Position numbers and translations under genes: made by a program. This document shows positions 17,502-25,075 of a DNA stretch of 41,508 nt, one piece after another. Each line of letters begins with the position of its first letter. The first letter of the stretch is position 1. The DNA is from Lachnospiraceae bacterium (GTDB lineage: Bacteria > Bacillota > Clostridia > Lachnospirales > Lachnospiraceae), in the NCBI GenBank assembly GCA_014804485.1, contig JAAUZT010000035.1, positions 14,608 to 56,115 on the forward strand, given 5' to 3'. Under the pieces are notes generated by a model. It did no database searches. It worked only from the letters and a program-made list of their open reading frames with translations, and was not told the origin of the DNA.

Positions 17502-17831
17502 TTATCCTATATAACTATCAGCATCCATATCGTTCTCTGCCTCCACTTTCACTATCTTCTCCCTGCAAATCGCCTCAAGGTTATTCCAGAACTTAGCCGA
17601 AACGCCAAGAACCATCTCTAATCTGACGGCAACATCAGGCGTAAGCTGTACATCACCATTAATAAGCTTGCGGATATGCTTTTCAGACATATCCATCCTA
17701 ACCGCAAACTCCTTCTGACTCATACCTCTGCTATTCAACTGCTCTTTAATTGTCGCCCCGGGCGGCGTTGCAATATAACTGCGACTTCTCAACATTGCGC
17801 CACTTTCTCGTACTGATATATCTTTAAACAC
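17502..17831 (-). CDS. Truncated HigA-like Xre antitoxin
   Basis: 109 aa: an N-terminal lead, then the HigA-type HTH (ATPPGATIKEQLNSRGMSQ, EFAVRMDMSEKHIRKLING, LTPDVAVRLEMVLGVSAKFW) and NNLEAICREKIVKVEAEND. In the long family members I know, the text after KVEAEN continues for more than 200 residues into an ImmA-like region; here it stops after DMDADSYIG, and no continuation is found in other frames downstream. No HigB toxin gene lies next to it. It is therefore probably a 5' remnant, although the DNA-binding domain could still fold and act as a repressor. The start at 17831 is not well supported; an internal start near the PPGATI segment is possible. Confidence 0.7.
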   Translation of the reverse strand: MFKDISVRESGAMLRSRSYIATPPGATIKEQLNSRGMSQKEFAVRMDMSEKHIRKLINGDVQLTPDVAVRLEMVLGVSAKFWNNLEAICREKIVKVEAENDMDADSYIG

Positions 17832-17940
17832 TCTTCACACCTTCCCTCTGCATACGTTGCTACCCAATCACACACGTCATCTCATGCCACTGCTCCCCAC
17901 CTGCCTGTCTTTTAACCACTTTCGGAACAAGACTATAAAA

Positions 17941-19338
17941 TCAGGTCATTTCCTTCAAAATATCTCTATATGTCACAAGCTTAACATTCCCTATCTTATC
18001 CGCAGCCTCCACGCACCCTTTGGTAAATCCACTTTTTGCAAACAAATACAACCATATTGTGTCATAGTGAAACATTTGGCTCCGCCTTACCAGCGTTTCC
18101 AATACACTCGCATCAACCTTTTCATTGGTCCATTTACATTCCCCAAAGAGTACCGTATTCTTATCCTGTTCGCCCATAATATCAATTTCCGTCTGCTTTC
18201 GGGTAGCCGGGTTAGTCCCCCACCAACGACCAAGTTCTCTAAATTCCACAGGAGATTTACCGGCCAGCAATAAGCTCCAGAGATACTGCTTACATATCTC
18301 CTCAAACACCTTCCCCATATAATCCGGCAGATGCGGTTCAATTCTTCTATAGGCCAGCTCAACAGCTCCACGACCAATAATCGACTGATTCTCCGGAACA
18401 AATCTATACCAGAACCGGAACATATTATCATCAATGGTGTAAATTGATTTTCGGGATTCTTTGTCACCGTAAGGCGTTTCCTTTTGAACCAGCCCAAGCG
18501 CTATCAAATTTTTCAAATAAGCGGCACAGACACTGGTACTCTCGCCCACTTTAGTAGAAATCTCTGCCATGCGGGACGCACCGGTTGCGATGGCAGTAAT
18601 AATAGCGTTATAAAGCGCCGGTTCACGCACCTCTTGTTTCAATAGGTTCTCCGGCTCCTCAAAAAGTGACGATGTCGGATTAAAAAACGTATTCTTGATG
18701 TTATCTTCAACGCTCAAATTGTCATCCATCTGCAACAGATACTGCGGTGTCCCGCCCACGATTCCGTAAATCAATGCTTTGTCCTCATCGGAGAAATTCT
18801 TGAAACACCGGCAAGTATCTGCAAAATCAAACGGCAATATCTTCATCTGTGCCGTACGCCTGCCATAAAGCGGCGCTTTATAGCTCAATACATGATCTTC
18901 CATATAAGACATAGAAGAACCGCAAAGAATCAGCATCAGTTTGGAGCTGTCTTTGTATTTATCAATTAAAAACTGTAACGTAGAAGCCAGGCTATCAGAA
19001 GAACGAGCCACATAAGGATACTCGTCGATTGCCAAAATCAGACGCTCATTTTCCGCCAACTTAAACACATATTCCAATGCAGATTGAAAAGAAACAAAAG
19101 TCGTCTCTACCGAAATACCTGTTCCGAACTCCAGGATATTCTTACTAAAGTTTTCCAGATTCTGCTTGGCATTGCTCTCCACCCCCATAAAATAGATTGC
19201 CTTTTTATCTTTAATAAATTGGGTGATGAGCGCAGTTTTTCCCACGCGCCGACGTCCGTAAATGACTGCAAACTCAAACTTGTTCGATGAATACAACCTA
19301 TTCAGCGAAGCCAATTCTCTCTCTCTGCCAATAAACAT
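17941..19338 (-). CDS. AAA ATPase with C-terminal DUF234/PD-(D/E)XK-like domain
   Basis: 465 aa from ATG 19338 (MFIGRERELASLNRLYSSNK), with GGAGG 7 nt upstream. The N-terminal STAND/MNS-type ATPase has P-loop GRRRVGKT at 28-35 and Walker B LILAIDEYPYV. A winged-helix-like middle follows (MAEISTKVGESTSVCAAYLKNL). The C-terminus has the DUF234 nuclease-like signature TEIDIMG...VLFGECKWTNEKV (D and E-x-K residues). The family is common in archaea and anaerobic bacteria; function is unknown, possibly genome defence or mobile-element biology. It has its own strong promoter. Intact as far as can be seen. Confidence 0.88.
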   Translation of the reverse strand: MFIGRERELASLNRLYSSNKFEFAVIYGRRRVGKTALITQFIKDKKAIYFMGVESNAKQNLENFSKNILEFGTGISVETTFVSFQSALEYVFKLAENERLILAIDEYPYVARSSDSLASTLQFLIDKYKDSSKLMLILCGSSMSYMEDHVLSYKAPLYGRRTAQMKILPFDFADTCRCFKNFSDEDKALIYGIVGGTPQYLLQMDDNLSVEDNIKNTFFNPTSSLFEEPENLLKQEVREPALYNAIITAIATGASRMAEISTKVGESTSVCAAYLKNLIALGLVQKETPYGDKESRKSIYTIDDNMFRFWYRFVPENQSIIGRGAVELAYRRIEPHLPDYMGKVFEEICKQYLWSLLLAGKSPVEFRELGRWWGTNPATRKQTEIDIMGEQDKNTVLFGECKWTNEKVDASVLETLVRRSQMFHYDTIWLYLFAKSGFTKGCVEAADKIGNVKLVTYRDILKEMT

Positions 19339-19366
19339 TCTGCAACCTCCAATCAATATTATTTAT

Positions 19367-19395
19367 AATATACCAATTGGATGTGTTTTAGTCAA
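19367..19395 (-). promoter_or_regulatory. Strong sigma-70-type promoter of the DUF234 ATPase gene
   Basis: On the minus strand TTGACT (19395-19390) and TATATT (19372-19367) are separated by exactly 17 nt. This places transcription start about 20 nt upstream of the GGAGG ribosome site. Confidence 0.7.
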
Positions 19396-19500
19396 TTACG
19401 ATTTACTAATTTATGAATTACGAAGACTAACCGGTTTCATTTGTTTCATTCTTCCGATTATTATGATTCTCCTCTTTATTTCTACCGGCAGCGAGTCAGT

Positions 19501-19522
19501 TATACTACTTATAAGTAGTATA
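19501..19522. promoter_or_regulatory. Perfect 22-bp palindrome, possible operator
   Basis: Half-site TATACTACTTA followed immediately by its exact reverse complement, with no spacer. A further TAGTAT half-site-like word lies 8 bases beyond. It is about 105 bases upstream of the ATPase promoter and not followed by a T-run as a terminator would be. A dimeric regulator site is the simplest reading. Confidence 0.45.
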
Positions 19523-19600
19523 CTTTAACGTAGTATTTTTTTAGATATAATATTTTTCTTACTATTATGTAACAAATGTTACAAACAAGTTTTTCCATAG

Positions 19601-19630
19601 AAAAAGACCGAAGCACATGCTCCGGCCTTC
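19601..19630 (-). terminator. Intrinsic terminator of the AIM24-like gene
   Basis: On the minus strand GGCCGGAGCA and TGCTTCGGTCT pair (two G-U or mismatched positions) and run into TTTTT. It lies about 65 bases after the stop codon of the AIM24-like gene. Confidence 0.7.
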
Positions 19631-19694
19631 TTAAACTAATCTGCTGATCCGAATGACATACCCGGTTGGTACTATCCCAATACCTCATTCCCAT

Positions 19695-20375
19695 CTATCT
19701 CGACGGCACCATCCCGATAATTCTTCCCGCGAATTCATTAAAGTTCTGTGTCTGCAGAATTACCTTACCCGGTCCTGTCAGCTTGGTCAGGAACAGACCT
19801 TCGCCGCCCATGAAGATGTTCTTAAGTCCTTTTACCGTCTCGATGTCGTATTTCACGGATCTTTCGAATGCGACCACGTTTCCCGTATCTACTTTAAGCA
19901 CTTCTCCGGGTGCCAGATTCTTCTCCACTTTATTGCCGTCGATCTCAAGGAAGACCATGCCGCTTCCGCTGATGTCCTGCAGGATGAATCCTTCACCGCC
20001 GAACAATCCGGCAGAAAACTTCTTGGTAAATGTCACATTCAGGTTCACTGTCTCCTGCGCGCACAGGAAAGCGCCTTTCTGACAGATCATACCGCCGCTT
20101 GCTCCCACATCGATGGGCAACACTTCACCCGCAACCGTGGACGCAAACGCTACCATGCTGCCGGCACGCTCCGCCTTATAGGTTGCCATGAAAAGTGACT
20201 CTCCGGAAAACATTCTCCCGATACTCTTGCCCAGACCGCCTCTCATATTGGAATCCATGGCAATTCCATCCGTCATCCACGCCATTCCGCCTGACTGTGT
20301 GTACATGGACTCTCCCGGTGCGTCAAAGAGCACCTCCACTGCCGGCATCGTGTCTCCGATAATTCTGTACTTCAT
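19695..20375 (-). CDS. AIM24 / TIGR00266 family protein
   Basis: 226 aa from ATG 20375, with AGGAGG 8 nt upstream (the upstream TTG is not needed). It has the family's glycine-rich beta architecture: GESMYTQSGGMAWMTDGI near the N-terminus, GGLGKSIGRMFSGESLFMATY, then repeated GEGFILQDISGSG and GGEGLFLTKLTGPGKVILQT blocks, ending in FAGRIIGMVP. Length is normal for the family (about 220-260 aa). The name comes from the yeast mitochondrial protein Aim24; the bacterial role is unknown. A clear terminator follows. It sits directly downstream of the Fic relic (30 bases) and may share an ancestral transcript with it. Confidence 0.92.
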   Translation of the reverse strand: MKYRIIGDTMPAVEVLFDAPGESMYTQSGGMAWMTDGIAMDSNMRGGLGKSIGRMFSGESLFMATYKAERAGSMVAFASTVAGEVLPIDVGASGGMICQKGAFLCAQETVNLNVTFTKKFSAGLFGGEGFILQDISGSGMVFLEIDGNKVEKNLAPGEVLKVDTGNVVAFERSVKYDIETVKGLKNIFMGGEGLFLTKLTGPGKVILQTQNFNEFAGRIIGMVPSR

Positions 20376-20405
20376 AATCAATTCCTCCTACTATATGCAT
20401 TTAAT

Positions 20406-20722
20406 TTAATGTGTAGAAAACACATATTTCCCTTTTCCCTTTCCCTGTACGGGTGCAATTATTTCAATTTCCAGCAATTTTCTGATCAACTCAGATGCCG
20501 GCGACTCTGTAATACCTAATTCAGCTATAATCTCTTTTCTTCCAAACACTTTCTCATTGCCAAATTTTTCATATAGCTTCTGAATATGTCCTAATGTCTT
20601 TTTGGAAAATTTGCTTTTTGCAACATCACATCATATAAGCTCAGAGTATGCCAAACATATACTTTATCTCTCATGTTCGGTTCAGATTGCCTTATATATT
20701 CTTTAAAAGGATCTTTTTCCAT
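20406..20722 (-). pseudogene. Fic-family gene reduced to its ends by internal deletion and frameshift
   Basis: From ATG 20722 the frame reads MEKDPFKEYIRQSEPNMRDK then VYVWHT, the typical beginning of an Lachnospiraceae Fic protein. It jumps straight to LSLYDV and ends. In another frame the text continues AKSKFSKKTLGHIQKLYEKF, then VFGRKEIIAELGITESPASE and ends GKYVFSTH at TAA 20406, the C-terminal winged helix of the same family. The catalytic Fic core (HPFxxGNGR) is absent. The frame change coincides with a tandem duplication of 5 bases, GATGTGATGT on the minus strand (20623-20632); removing one copy restores YDVAKS. So two events are visible: a large deletion and a small duplication. Confidence 0.85.
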
Positions 20723-20906
20723 ACCTAATCTCCCGTCTTATTCACCCGTCAAGCTAAAATAATATACGAAATTTAATAAATTCTTATATACATTATACTG
20801 AATCTAAATTCTTTCTTCAATGTTTTTTTTGCACCAATGATGAGTTCGACGTTACCTGAGTCAATCATTCCAGCGCTGTATGTAACAGTATACATATTGC
20901 AACACG

Positions 20907-20944
20907 AAAAAGGACCAAACGGCGCCCTCACACCATTCAGCCCT
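20907..20944 (-). terminator. Intrinsic terminator of greA-lysS
   Basis: On the minus strand AGGGCTGAATGG pairs with CCGTTTGGTCCT across all 12 positions (four G-U wobbles) and is followed by TTTTT. It begins 23 bases after the lysS stop. Confidence 0.75.
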
Positions 20945-20967
20945 CTTTTATGATTGCAATCTCTCTT

Positions 20968-23106
20968 TTATGAATTTCCTTCCATCGCCTCCGCCACTGC
21001 AGCCTCACAGCTTCTCATGGCGAGAATCGTCTTATCGAAAAGATCATCCAGCTCCCAGCCCAGCATTTCAGCTCCCTGGGAGATAATTTCTCTGGAACAG
21101 CCCGCCGCAAACTTCTTGTCCTTGAACTTCTTTTTCAGGCTCTTGACTTCCATATCCATCGTACTCTTAGACGGACGCATCAGTGCACAGGACCAGATCA
21201 GACCGGTAAGCTCGTCCGCCGCGAAGAGCACTTTTTCCATCTCCAGTTTCGGTTCTTCCTCACTGCAGATTCCGTAGCCGTGAGAGCAGACTGCGTAAAT
21301 CATGTCCTCGCTCACCCCTGCCTCGCGCAGAAGCTCCGGCGCTTTCTTACAGTGTTCCTCGGGATACAGCTCGAAATCAATATCGTGAAGGAGTCCGGTA
21401 ATGCCCCAGAACTCTTCTTCCTGCGCATAGCCCAGTTCCTTCGCGTACCAACGCATCACGCCTTCCACCGTCAGCGCGTGCTGGATATGGAAAGGCTCTT
21501 TGTTATATTTCTTCAGCAGTTCCAGCGCGTCTTCTCTGGAAATACTGCTCTGCTTCGCACTTTGAGCCGCGTTCTTTTTCGCGCTCTTTGCGCCGTCGGA
21601 CTGCTTCTTATCAAGACTCTTCATGGTGGGGAAGAGTAAAACATCCCTGATCGCCGGAGAGTTGGTAAGCAGCATTACCAGTCTATCGATTCCGTATCCG
21701 ATACCTCCCGTCGGCGGCATACCGATCTCCAGCGCATTCATGAAATCTTCATCAGTGGTATTTGCTTCCTCATCACCTGCTGCCAGCGCCTCTTCCTGTG
21801 CCTTGAAACGTTCCCTCTGATCGATCGGGTCGTTTAATTCCGAATAGGCGTTGCACATCTCACGCCCGGTAATAAATAACTCGAAACGCTCCACATAATC
21901 CGGCTTATCCGGTTTCTTCTTTGTCAGCGGAGAGATTTCGATAGGATGATCCATGATAAAGGTAGGCTGTACCAGATGCTCCTCCACAAACTCTTCAAAG
22001 AACAGGTTCAGAATATCACCCTTCTTATGTCTTTCCTCATAATGGATCTCTTTCTCATCGGCCAGCTTCTTCGCTTCAGCGGTATCTTTCACCGTATCAA
22101 AATCCACACCGGCATATTTCTTAACGGCCTCTATCATAGTCATGCGCTCAAAAGGCTTACCCAGATCGATCATCTCATCACCGTAAGGAACGGTGGTGGT
22201 GCCGCATACTTCCTGCGCTACATGACGGAACATATTCTCTGTCAGATCCATCATGCCGTAATAGTCCGTATATGCCTGATACAACTCCATCAACGTAAAC
22301 TCCGGATTATGCCTTGCGTCCAATCCTTCGTTCCGGAAAACACGCCCGATCTCATAGACTCTCTCCATGCCGCCTACGATCAGTCTTTTCAGATACAGCT
22401 CCAGCGAAATGCGAAGCTTCACGTCTTCATCCAGCGCATTATAGTGTGTCTCGAAAGGTCTCGCCGCAGCGCCTCCGGCATTGGATACAAGCATGGGCGT
22501 CTCCACCTCAAGGAAACCTTGTCCGTCCAGATAACGTCTGATGGAGCTGATGATCTTAGAACGCATAACGAATGTCTTCTTCACGTCCTCGTTCATGATC
22601 AGATCTGTATATCGCTGACGATAACGAATATCTGTATTTACAAGTCCATGATACTTTTCCGGCAGGATCTGTAAACTTTTTGACAATAGTGTCAGTTTCG
22701 CTGCATGAATCGAAATCTCTCCTGTTTTCGTGGTAAACACTTCGCCTTCGATACCTACGATGTCACCCACGTCATATTTTTTGAATTCAGCATAGGACTC
22801 CTCGCCGATGCTGTCTCTGGCAACATAGCACTGGATATCGCCCTGCAAGTCCTGCACATTACAGAAAGAAGCTTTGCCCATGATACGTTTGGACATCACA
22901 CGGCCTGCAATGGTGACATTTTTGCCTTCCAGTGCCTCATAACCGTCTTTGATTTCCTGACTGTGATGGGTTACATCATATTTCGTGATCTGAAAAGGAT
23001 CTTTGTTGCTCTCCTGCAATGCAGCAAGTTTTTCCCGTCTCACCTTCAGAAGTTGATTGATATCCTGCTCCTTAAGCCCGTTTCCCTGATTCTGTGCCTC
23101 TGCCAT
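20968..23106 (-). CDS. lysS: Class II lysyl-tRNA synthetase fused to a C-terminal HD-domain
   Basis: 712 aa. Residues 1-505 are a complete class II LysRS: OB-fold anticodon domain (VTIAGRVMSKRIMGKASF), motif 1 region (GFLEVETPMLV), motif 2 (FRNEGLDARHNPEFTLMEL) and motif 3 (GIGYGIDRLVMLL). Normal enzymes end near LLFPTMK. Here a Lys/Ala/Ser-rich linker (about 508-520) leads to a 190-residue HD-superfamily domain with H(540s) in FHIQHALTVE and H574-D575 in GLLHDIDFE, similar to COG2316-type predicted phosphohydrolases. The enzyme charges tRNA-Lys in the cytosol; the role of the HD part is not known to me. It follows greA by 38 bases and ends at a terminator, so the two are likely one operon. 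Confidence 0.95.
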   Translation of the reverse strand: MAEAQNQGNGLKEQDINQLLKVRREKLAALQESNKDPFQITKYDVTHHSQEIKDGYEALEGKNVTIAGRVMSKRIMGKASFCNVQDLQGDIQCYVARDSIGEESYAEFKKYDVGDIVGIEGEVFTTKTGEISIHAAKLTLLSKSLQILPEKYHGLVNTDIRYRQRYTDLIMNEDVKKTFVMRSKIISSIRRYLDGQGFLEVETPMLVSNAGGAAARPFETHYNALDEDVKLRISLELYLKRLIVGGMERVYEIGRVFRNEGLDARHNPEFTLMELYQAYTDYYGMMDLTENMFRHVAQEVCGTTTVPYGDEMIDLGKPFERMTMIEAVKKYAGVDFDTVKDTAEAKKLADEKEIHYEERHKKGDILNLFFEEFVEEHLVQPTFIMDHPIEISPLTKKKPDKPDYVERFELFITGREMCNAYSELNDPIDQRERFKAQEEALAAGDEEANTTDEDFMNALEIGMPPTGGIGYGIDRLVMLLTNSPAIRDVLLFPTMKSLDKKQSDGAKSAKKNAAQSAKQSSISREDALELLKKYNKEPFHIQHALTVEGVMRWYAKELGYAQEEEFWGITGLLHDIDFELYPEEHCKKAPELLREAGVSEDMIYAVCSHGYGICSEEEPKLEMEKVLFAADELTGLIWSCALMRPSKSTMDMEVKSLKKKFKDKKFAAGCSREIISQGAEMLGWELDDLFDKTILAMRSCEAAVAEAMEGNS

Positions 23107-23144
23107 GTCAATACCTACACCTTTCTCACCTGTTTATATCCTAA

Positions 23145-23627
23145 TCAGTTCGATCTCTGAATCTCCAGCACTTTATACTGAATAACTCCCGCCTGCGTCT
23201 CCACATCTACCGTATCACCGACCTTGGCACCGATCAGTGCCTTACCCACGGGAGACTCATTGGAAATCTTGCCTTTTAAGCTGTTGGCCTCTGTGGAGCC
23301 TACGATCTTATACTCCAACTCCTCATTATACTCCATGTCCAGAATCTTTACCTGACAGCCGATGTTGATCTTGTCTAAGTCCACTTCGTCCTCAACGACT
23401 ACTTCCGCATTCTTAAGGATCTTCTCCAGTTCTTCGATCCTAGCCTCGATATCACGCTGTTCGTCCTTCGCTGCATCATACTCCGCGTTCTCCGACAGGT
23501 CGCCCTGCTCTCTAGCCTCTTTGATCTTCTGCGCAACTTCCTTACGCTTTACAACCTTCAGATCGTGCAGCTCGTCCTCATATTTTCTTAAGCCCTCATA
23601 CGTTAAGATATTTTTCTTCTCCTGCAT
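23145..23627 (-). CDS. greA: Transcription elongation factor GreA
   Basis: 160 aa from ATG 23627 ([20 protein letters not shown]), preceded by GGAAGGAAAA; longer in-frame text upstream belongs to the 5' region. The N-terminal coiled coil carries the family signature ([20 protein letters not shown]) with the acidic tip D-L-S-E-N-A-E-Y, and the C-terminal FKBP-like domain includes [18 protein letters not shown]. GreA stimulates RNA polymerase to cleave backtracked transcripts. First gene of the greA-lysS unit; its 5' side is occupied by two structured repeats. Normal length and no anomaly. Confidence 0.97.
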   Translation of the reverse strand: MQEKKNILTYEGLRKYEDELHDLKVVKRKEVAQKIKEAREQGDLSENAEYDAAKDEQRDIEARIEELEKILKNAEVVVEDEVDLDKINIGCQVKILDMEYNEELEYKIVGSTEANSLKGKISNESPVGKALIGAKVGDTVDVETQAGVIQYKVLEIQRSN

Positions 23628-23660
23628 GGTAAATTTTCCTTCCTTTATATATATTATTTC

Positions 23661-23816
23661 GTAACTGTTCAGAACCCTGTTCTTCACAGTTACGAAGATG
23701 CACAGAAATTATGCATTCTGCATAATTTCGCGCATGTCTAACTCGGGTTTTCTGTGACTTCCGCTTACGCTTCACTCACAAAAAACACCTCGCGGAAGCA
23801 CCTTCTGAACAGTTAC
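23661..23816. repeat. Structured dispersed repeat, copy 1 (156 bp, terminal inverted repeat)
   Basis: Bounded by a perfect 14-bp inverted repeat, GTAACTGTTCAGAA (23661-23674) and TTCTGAACAGTTAC (23803-23816). Inside: ACAGTTAC (23686-23693) can pair with the left end instead; a perfect 11-bp stem GAAATTATGCA/TGCATAATTTC with a 3-nt loop (23705-23729); then a conserved block from CTCGGG 23742 to CGCGG 23795 in which TTTTCTGTGA faces TCACAAAAAA. The same layout and block recur at 30152-30292. No coding content. It fits a miniature mobile or RNA-like element lying in the greA leader. Confidence 0.8.
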
Positions 23817-23838
23817 ATTATTTCATATCTAATCCCCA

Positions 23839-23975
23839 GCACAGACGAAAGTTAATATCTTAAGAGACCCCTCAAAAAGCGTCAGTGCTTAACGAGGTCT
23901 CTCACGAGTTTAGCACCTGTTACGCTTTTTGCGGAGCGAAAGCGCGGTCTCGTAGATATTCACTTTCATCTGTGC
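23839..23975. repeat. Second structured element (137 bp) with 30-bp imperfect terminal inverted repeats
   Basis: Left arm 23839-23869 begins GCACAGACGAAAGTTAATAT; right arm 23946-23975 is its reverse complement apart from a few changes (GCACAGATGAAAGTGAATAT when reversed) and both end at GAGACC. Inside are a perfect 10-bp stem CAAAAAGCGT/ACGCTTTTTG (23873-23882, 23922-23931) and an inner 9-bp stem GTGCTTAAC/GTTTAGCAC with one mismatch. The whole can fold into one long branched hairpin. It is different in sequence from the neighbouring element. No coding content. Confidence 0.75.
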
Positions 23976-24017
23976 GTCCGTCTTAGATAATCCTAAAAGA
24001 ACTCCATATTTTTTAAC

Positions 24018-24878
24018 TTAACTATCATACCCACTTTTCACTATAGTGTCAAGGTATTTTAACGGTGAAATGTACGAAATCCAAGGCGTTTTTCGTCTAA
24101 GCAGCCGTTCCTTTTCCGTTTCGGACATCATATCAATATAAACCGCTTTACTCCCCGGTAATATTTTAGGATATCGGAACCGCCCGCTGTAGTCTAAGAT
24201 CATGCCGCCACACCGCGGTTTTCCGCACCTGAGAGCAGCTCCTTCATATATATCATCCGTTTTCCCGCTATAAGATGTCACATAGGGCTCCAGCTGCGGT
24301 ACAAGCCCGTACTCATAGTAATACTCGTCCAGATGACTGCCCAGCTCCATCCAGATATCCGTCTCCGCTACCTCCTCGTAGAAGATCAAGAGTCTGTTTA
24401 TTTTCGGCAGATAAGGCTGCAAAAGTTCTCTTGTCATCTGCATCTGCCCGTCCGTATCCTCCGGCGCACCTAAGAGCACCGCCACTTCCCCGCACTCTCT
24501 GATCATCGCTGCCGCATACTGACGGACAAGCTGTGCCGCCACCATCTGCACGGTCTCCCTGCGCGGAAGGAAACGTCCCTCATAGGCCTCTGTCAGAAGA
24601 AAGGCAATCTGCGGATGAAGCCATGTATCGGTCATACCTTCCACATGCCGTAACACATTCTCCATTGCCTCTGCCAACATCTGCGGTTTCCACGGTCTTT
24701 TCTTATAATAAAAAGGAGATACGGCACATCCCGCCACATCGAACTCATCCGCTTCCCCATAATACCGCAGAGTCAGCTTCTCCTCCCGAAACCGCCGCCT
24801 CATTGCCATAAAAAAGTTATTCTGTTGTTCCCGCTGCTCCTGCATGGGATAATAATACACAATCTTCTCCCGCTCCAT
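24018..24878 (-). CDS. Conserved hypothetical protein, function unknown
   Basis: 286 aa from ATG 24878 (MEREKIVYYYPMQEQREQQN); no good ribosome site is next to this ATG (GGAAGG is about 16 nt upstream), so the start could be the internal ATG at MQEQ. The protein is soluble, with no membrane segment or signal peptide. Notable text: AVLLGAPEDTDGQMQMTREL and INRLLIFYEEVAETDIW, then DEYYYEYGLVPQLEPY and CGKPRCGGMILDYSGRFRYP near the end; that last segment has two cysteines (RCGKPRCGG). I recall similar proteins only from Lachnospiraceae, always unnamed. It lies between a structured element and the greA leader, with dusB upstream. No function is proposed. Confidence 0.8.
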   Translation of the reverse strand: MEREKIVYYYPMQEQREQQNNFFMAMRRRFREEKLTLRYYGEADEFDVAGCAVSPFYYKKRPWKPQMLAEAMENVLRHVEGMTDTWLHPQIAFLLTEAYEGRFLPRRETVQMVAAQLVRQYAAAMIRECGEVAVLLGAPEDTDGQMQMTRELLQPYLPKINRLLIFYEEVAETDIWMELGSHLDEYYYEYGLVPQLEPYVTSYSGKTDDIYEGAALRCGKPRCGGMILDYSGRFRYPKILPGSKAVYIDMMSETEKERLLRRKTPWISYISPLKYLDTIVKSGYDS

Positions 24879-24900
24879 GCATTAATATATGCGCCTTCCC

Positions 24901-25072
24901 ATTCAGCCATGCAGAAATTAAAACATAATATTTCCGTGGGAGCTAGCTCACTAAGGAAATATTATATTTTAATTTCTATAGGGCGGAACGCCCGCAATGA
25001 ATAACTTGCCGTCAATACGATTAACCTTTTCATAACCTTCACCACGGCAAGTTATGAATAGCATGGCTGAAT
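24901..25072. repeat. MITE-like cloverleaf element (172 bp) after dusB
   Basis: Perfect 12-bp terminal inverted repeats, ATTCAGCCATGC (24901-24912) and GCATGGCTGAAT (25061-25072), enclose three hairpins: a 23-bp arm pair with a single mismatch (24913-24935 with 24955-24977, starting AGAAATTAAAA), GGGCG-GAA-CGCCC (24981-24993), and ATAACTTGCCGT/ACGGCAAGTTAT (25001-25012, 25044-25055). Nearly every base is in a stem. It begins 3 bases after the dusB stop. No coding content and no T-run typical of a terminator. Looks like a non-autonomous mobile element or a structured RNA. Confidence 0.8.
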
Positions 25073-25075
25073 CCC

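Noticed and set aside
23628..23687. 20-codon N-terminal extension of GreA
   Set aside because: GreA proteins start near the coiled coil; the extension enters the structured repeat and ATG 23627 has its own ribosome site.
23661..23975. CRISPR-like array because of several repeats close together
   Set aside because: The repeats are inverted and form hairpins; there are no evenly spaced direct repeats or cas genes.
24901..25072. Simple bidirectional terminator between dusB and the 286-aa gene
   Set aside because: Far larger than needed, with terminal inverted repeats and three inner stems and no T-run at the end.
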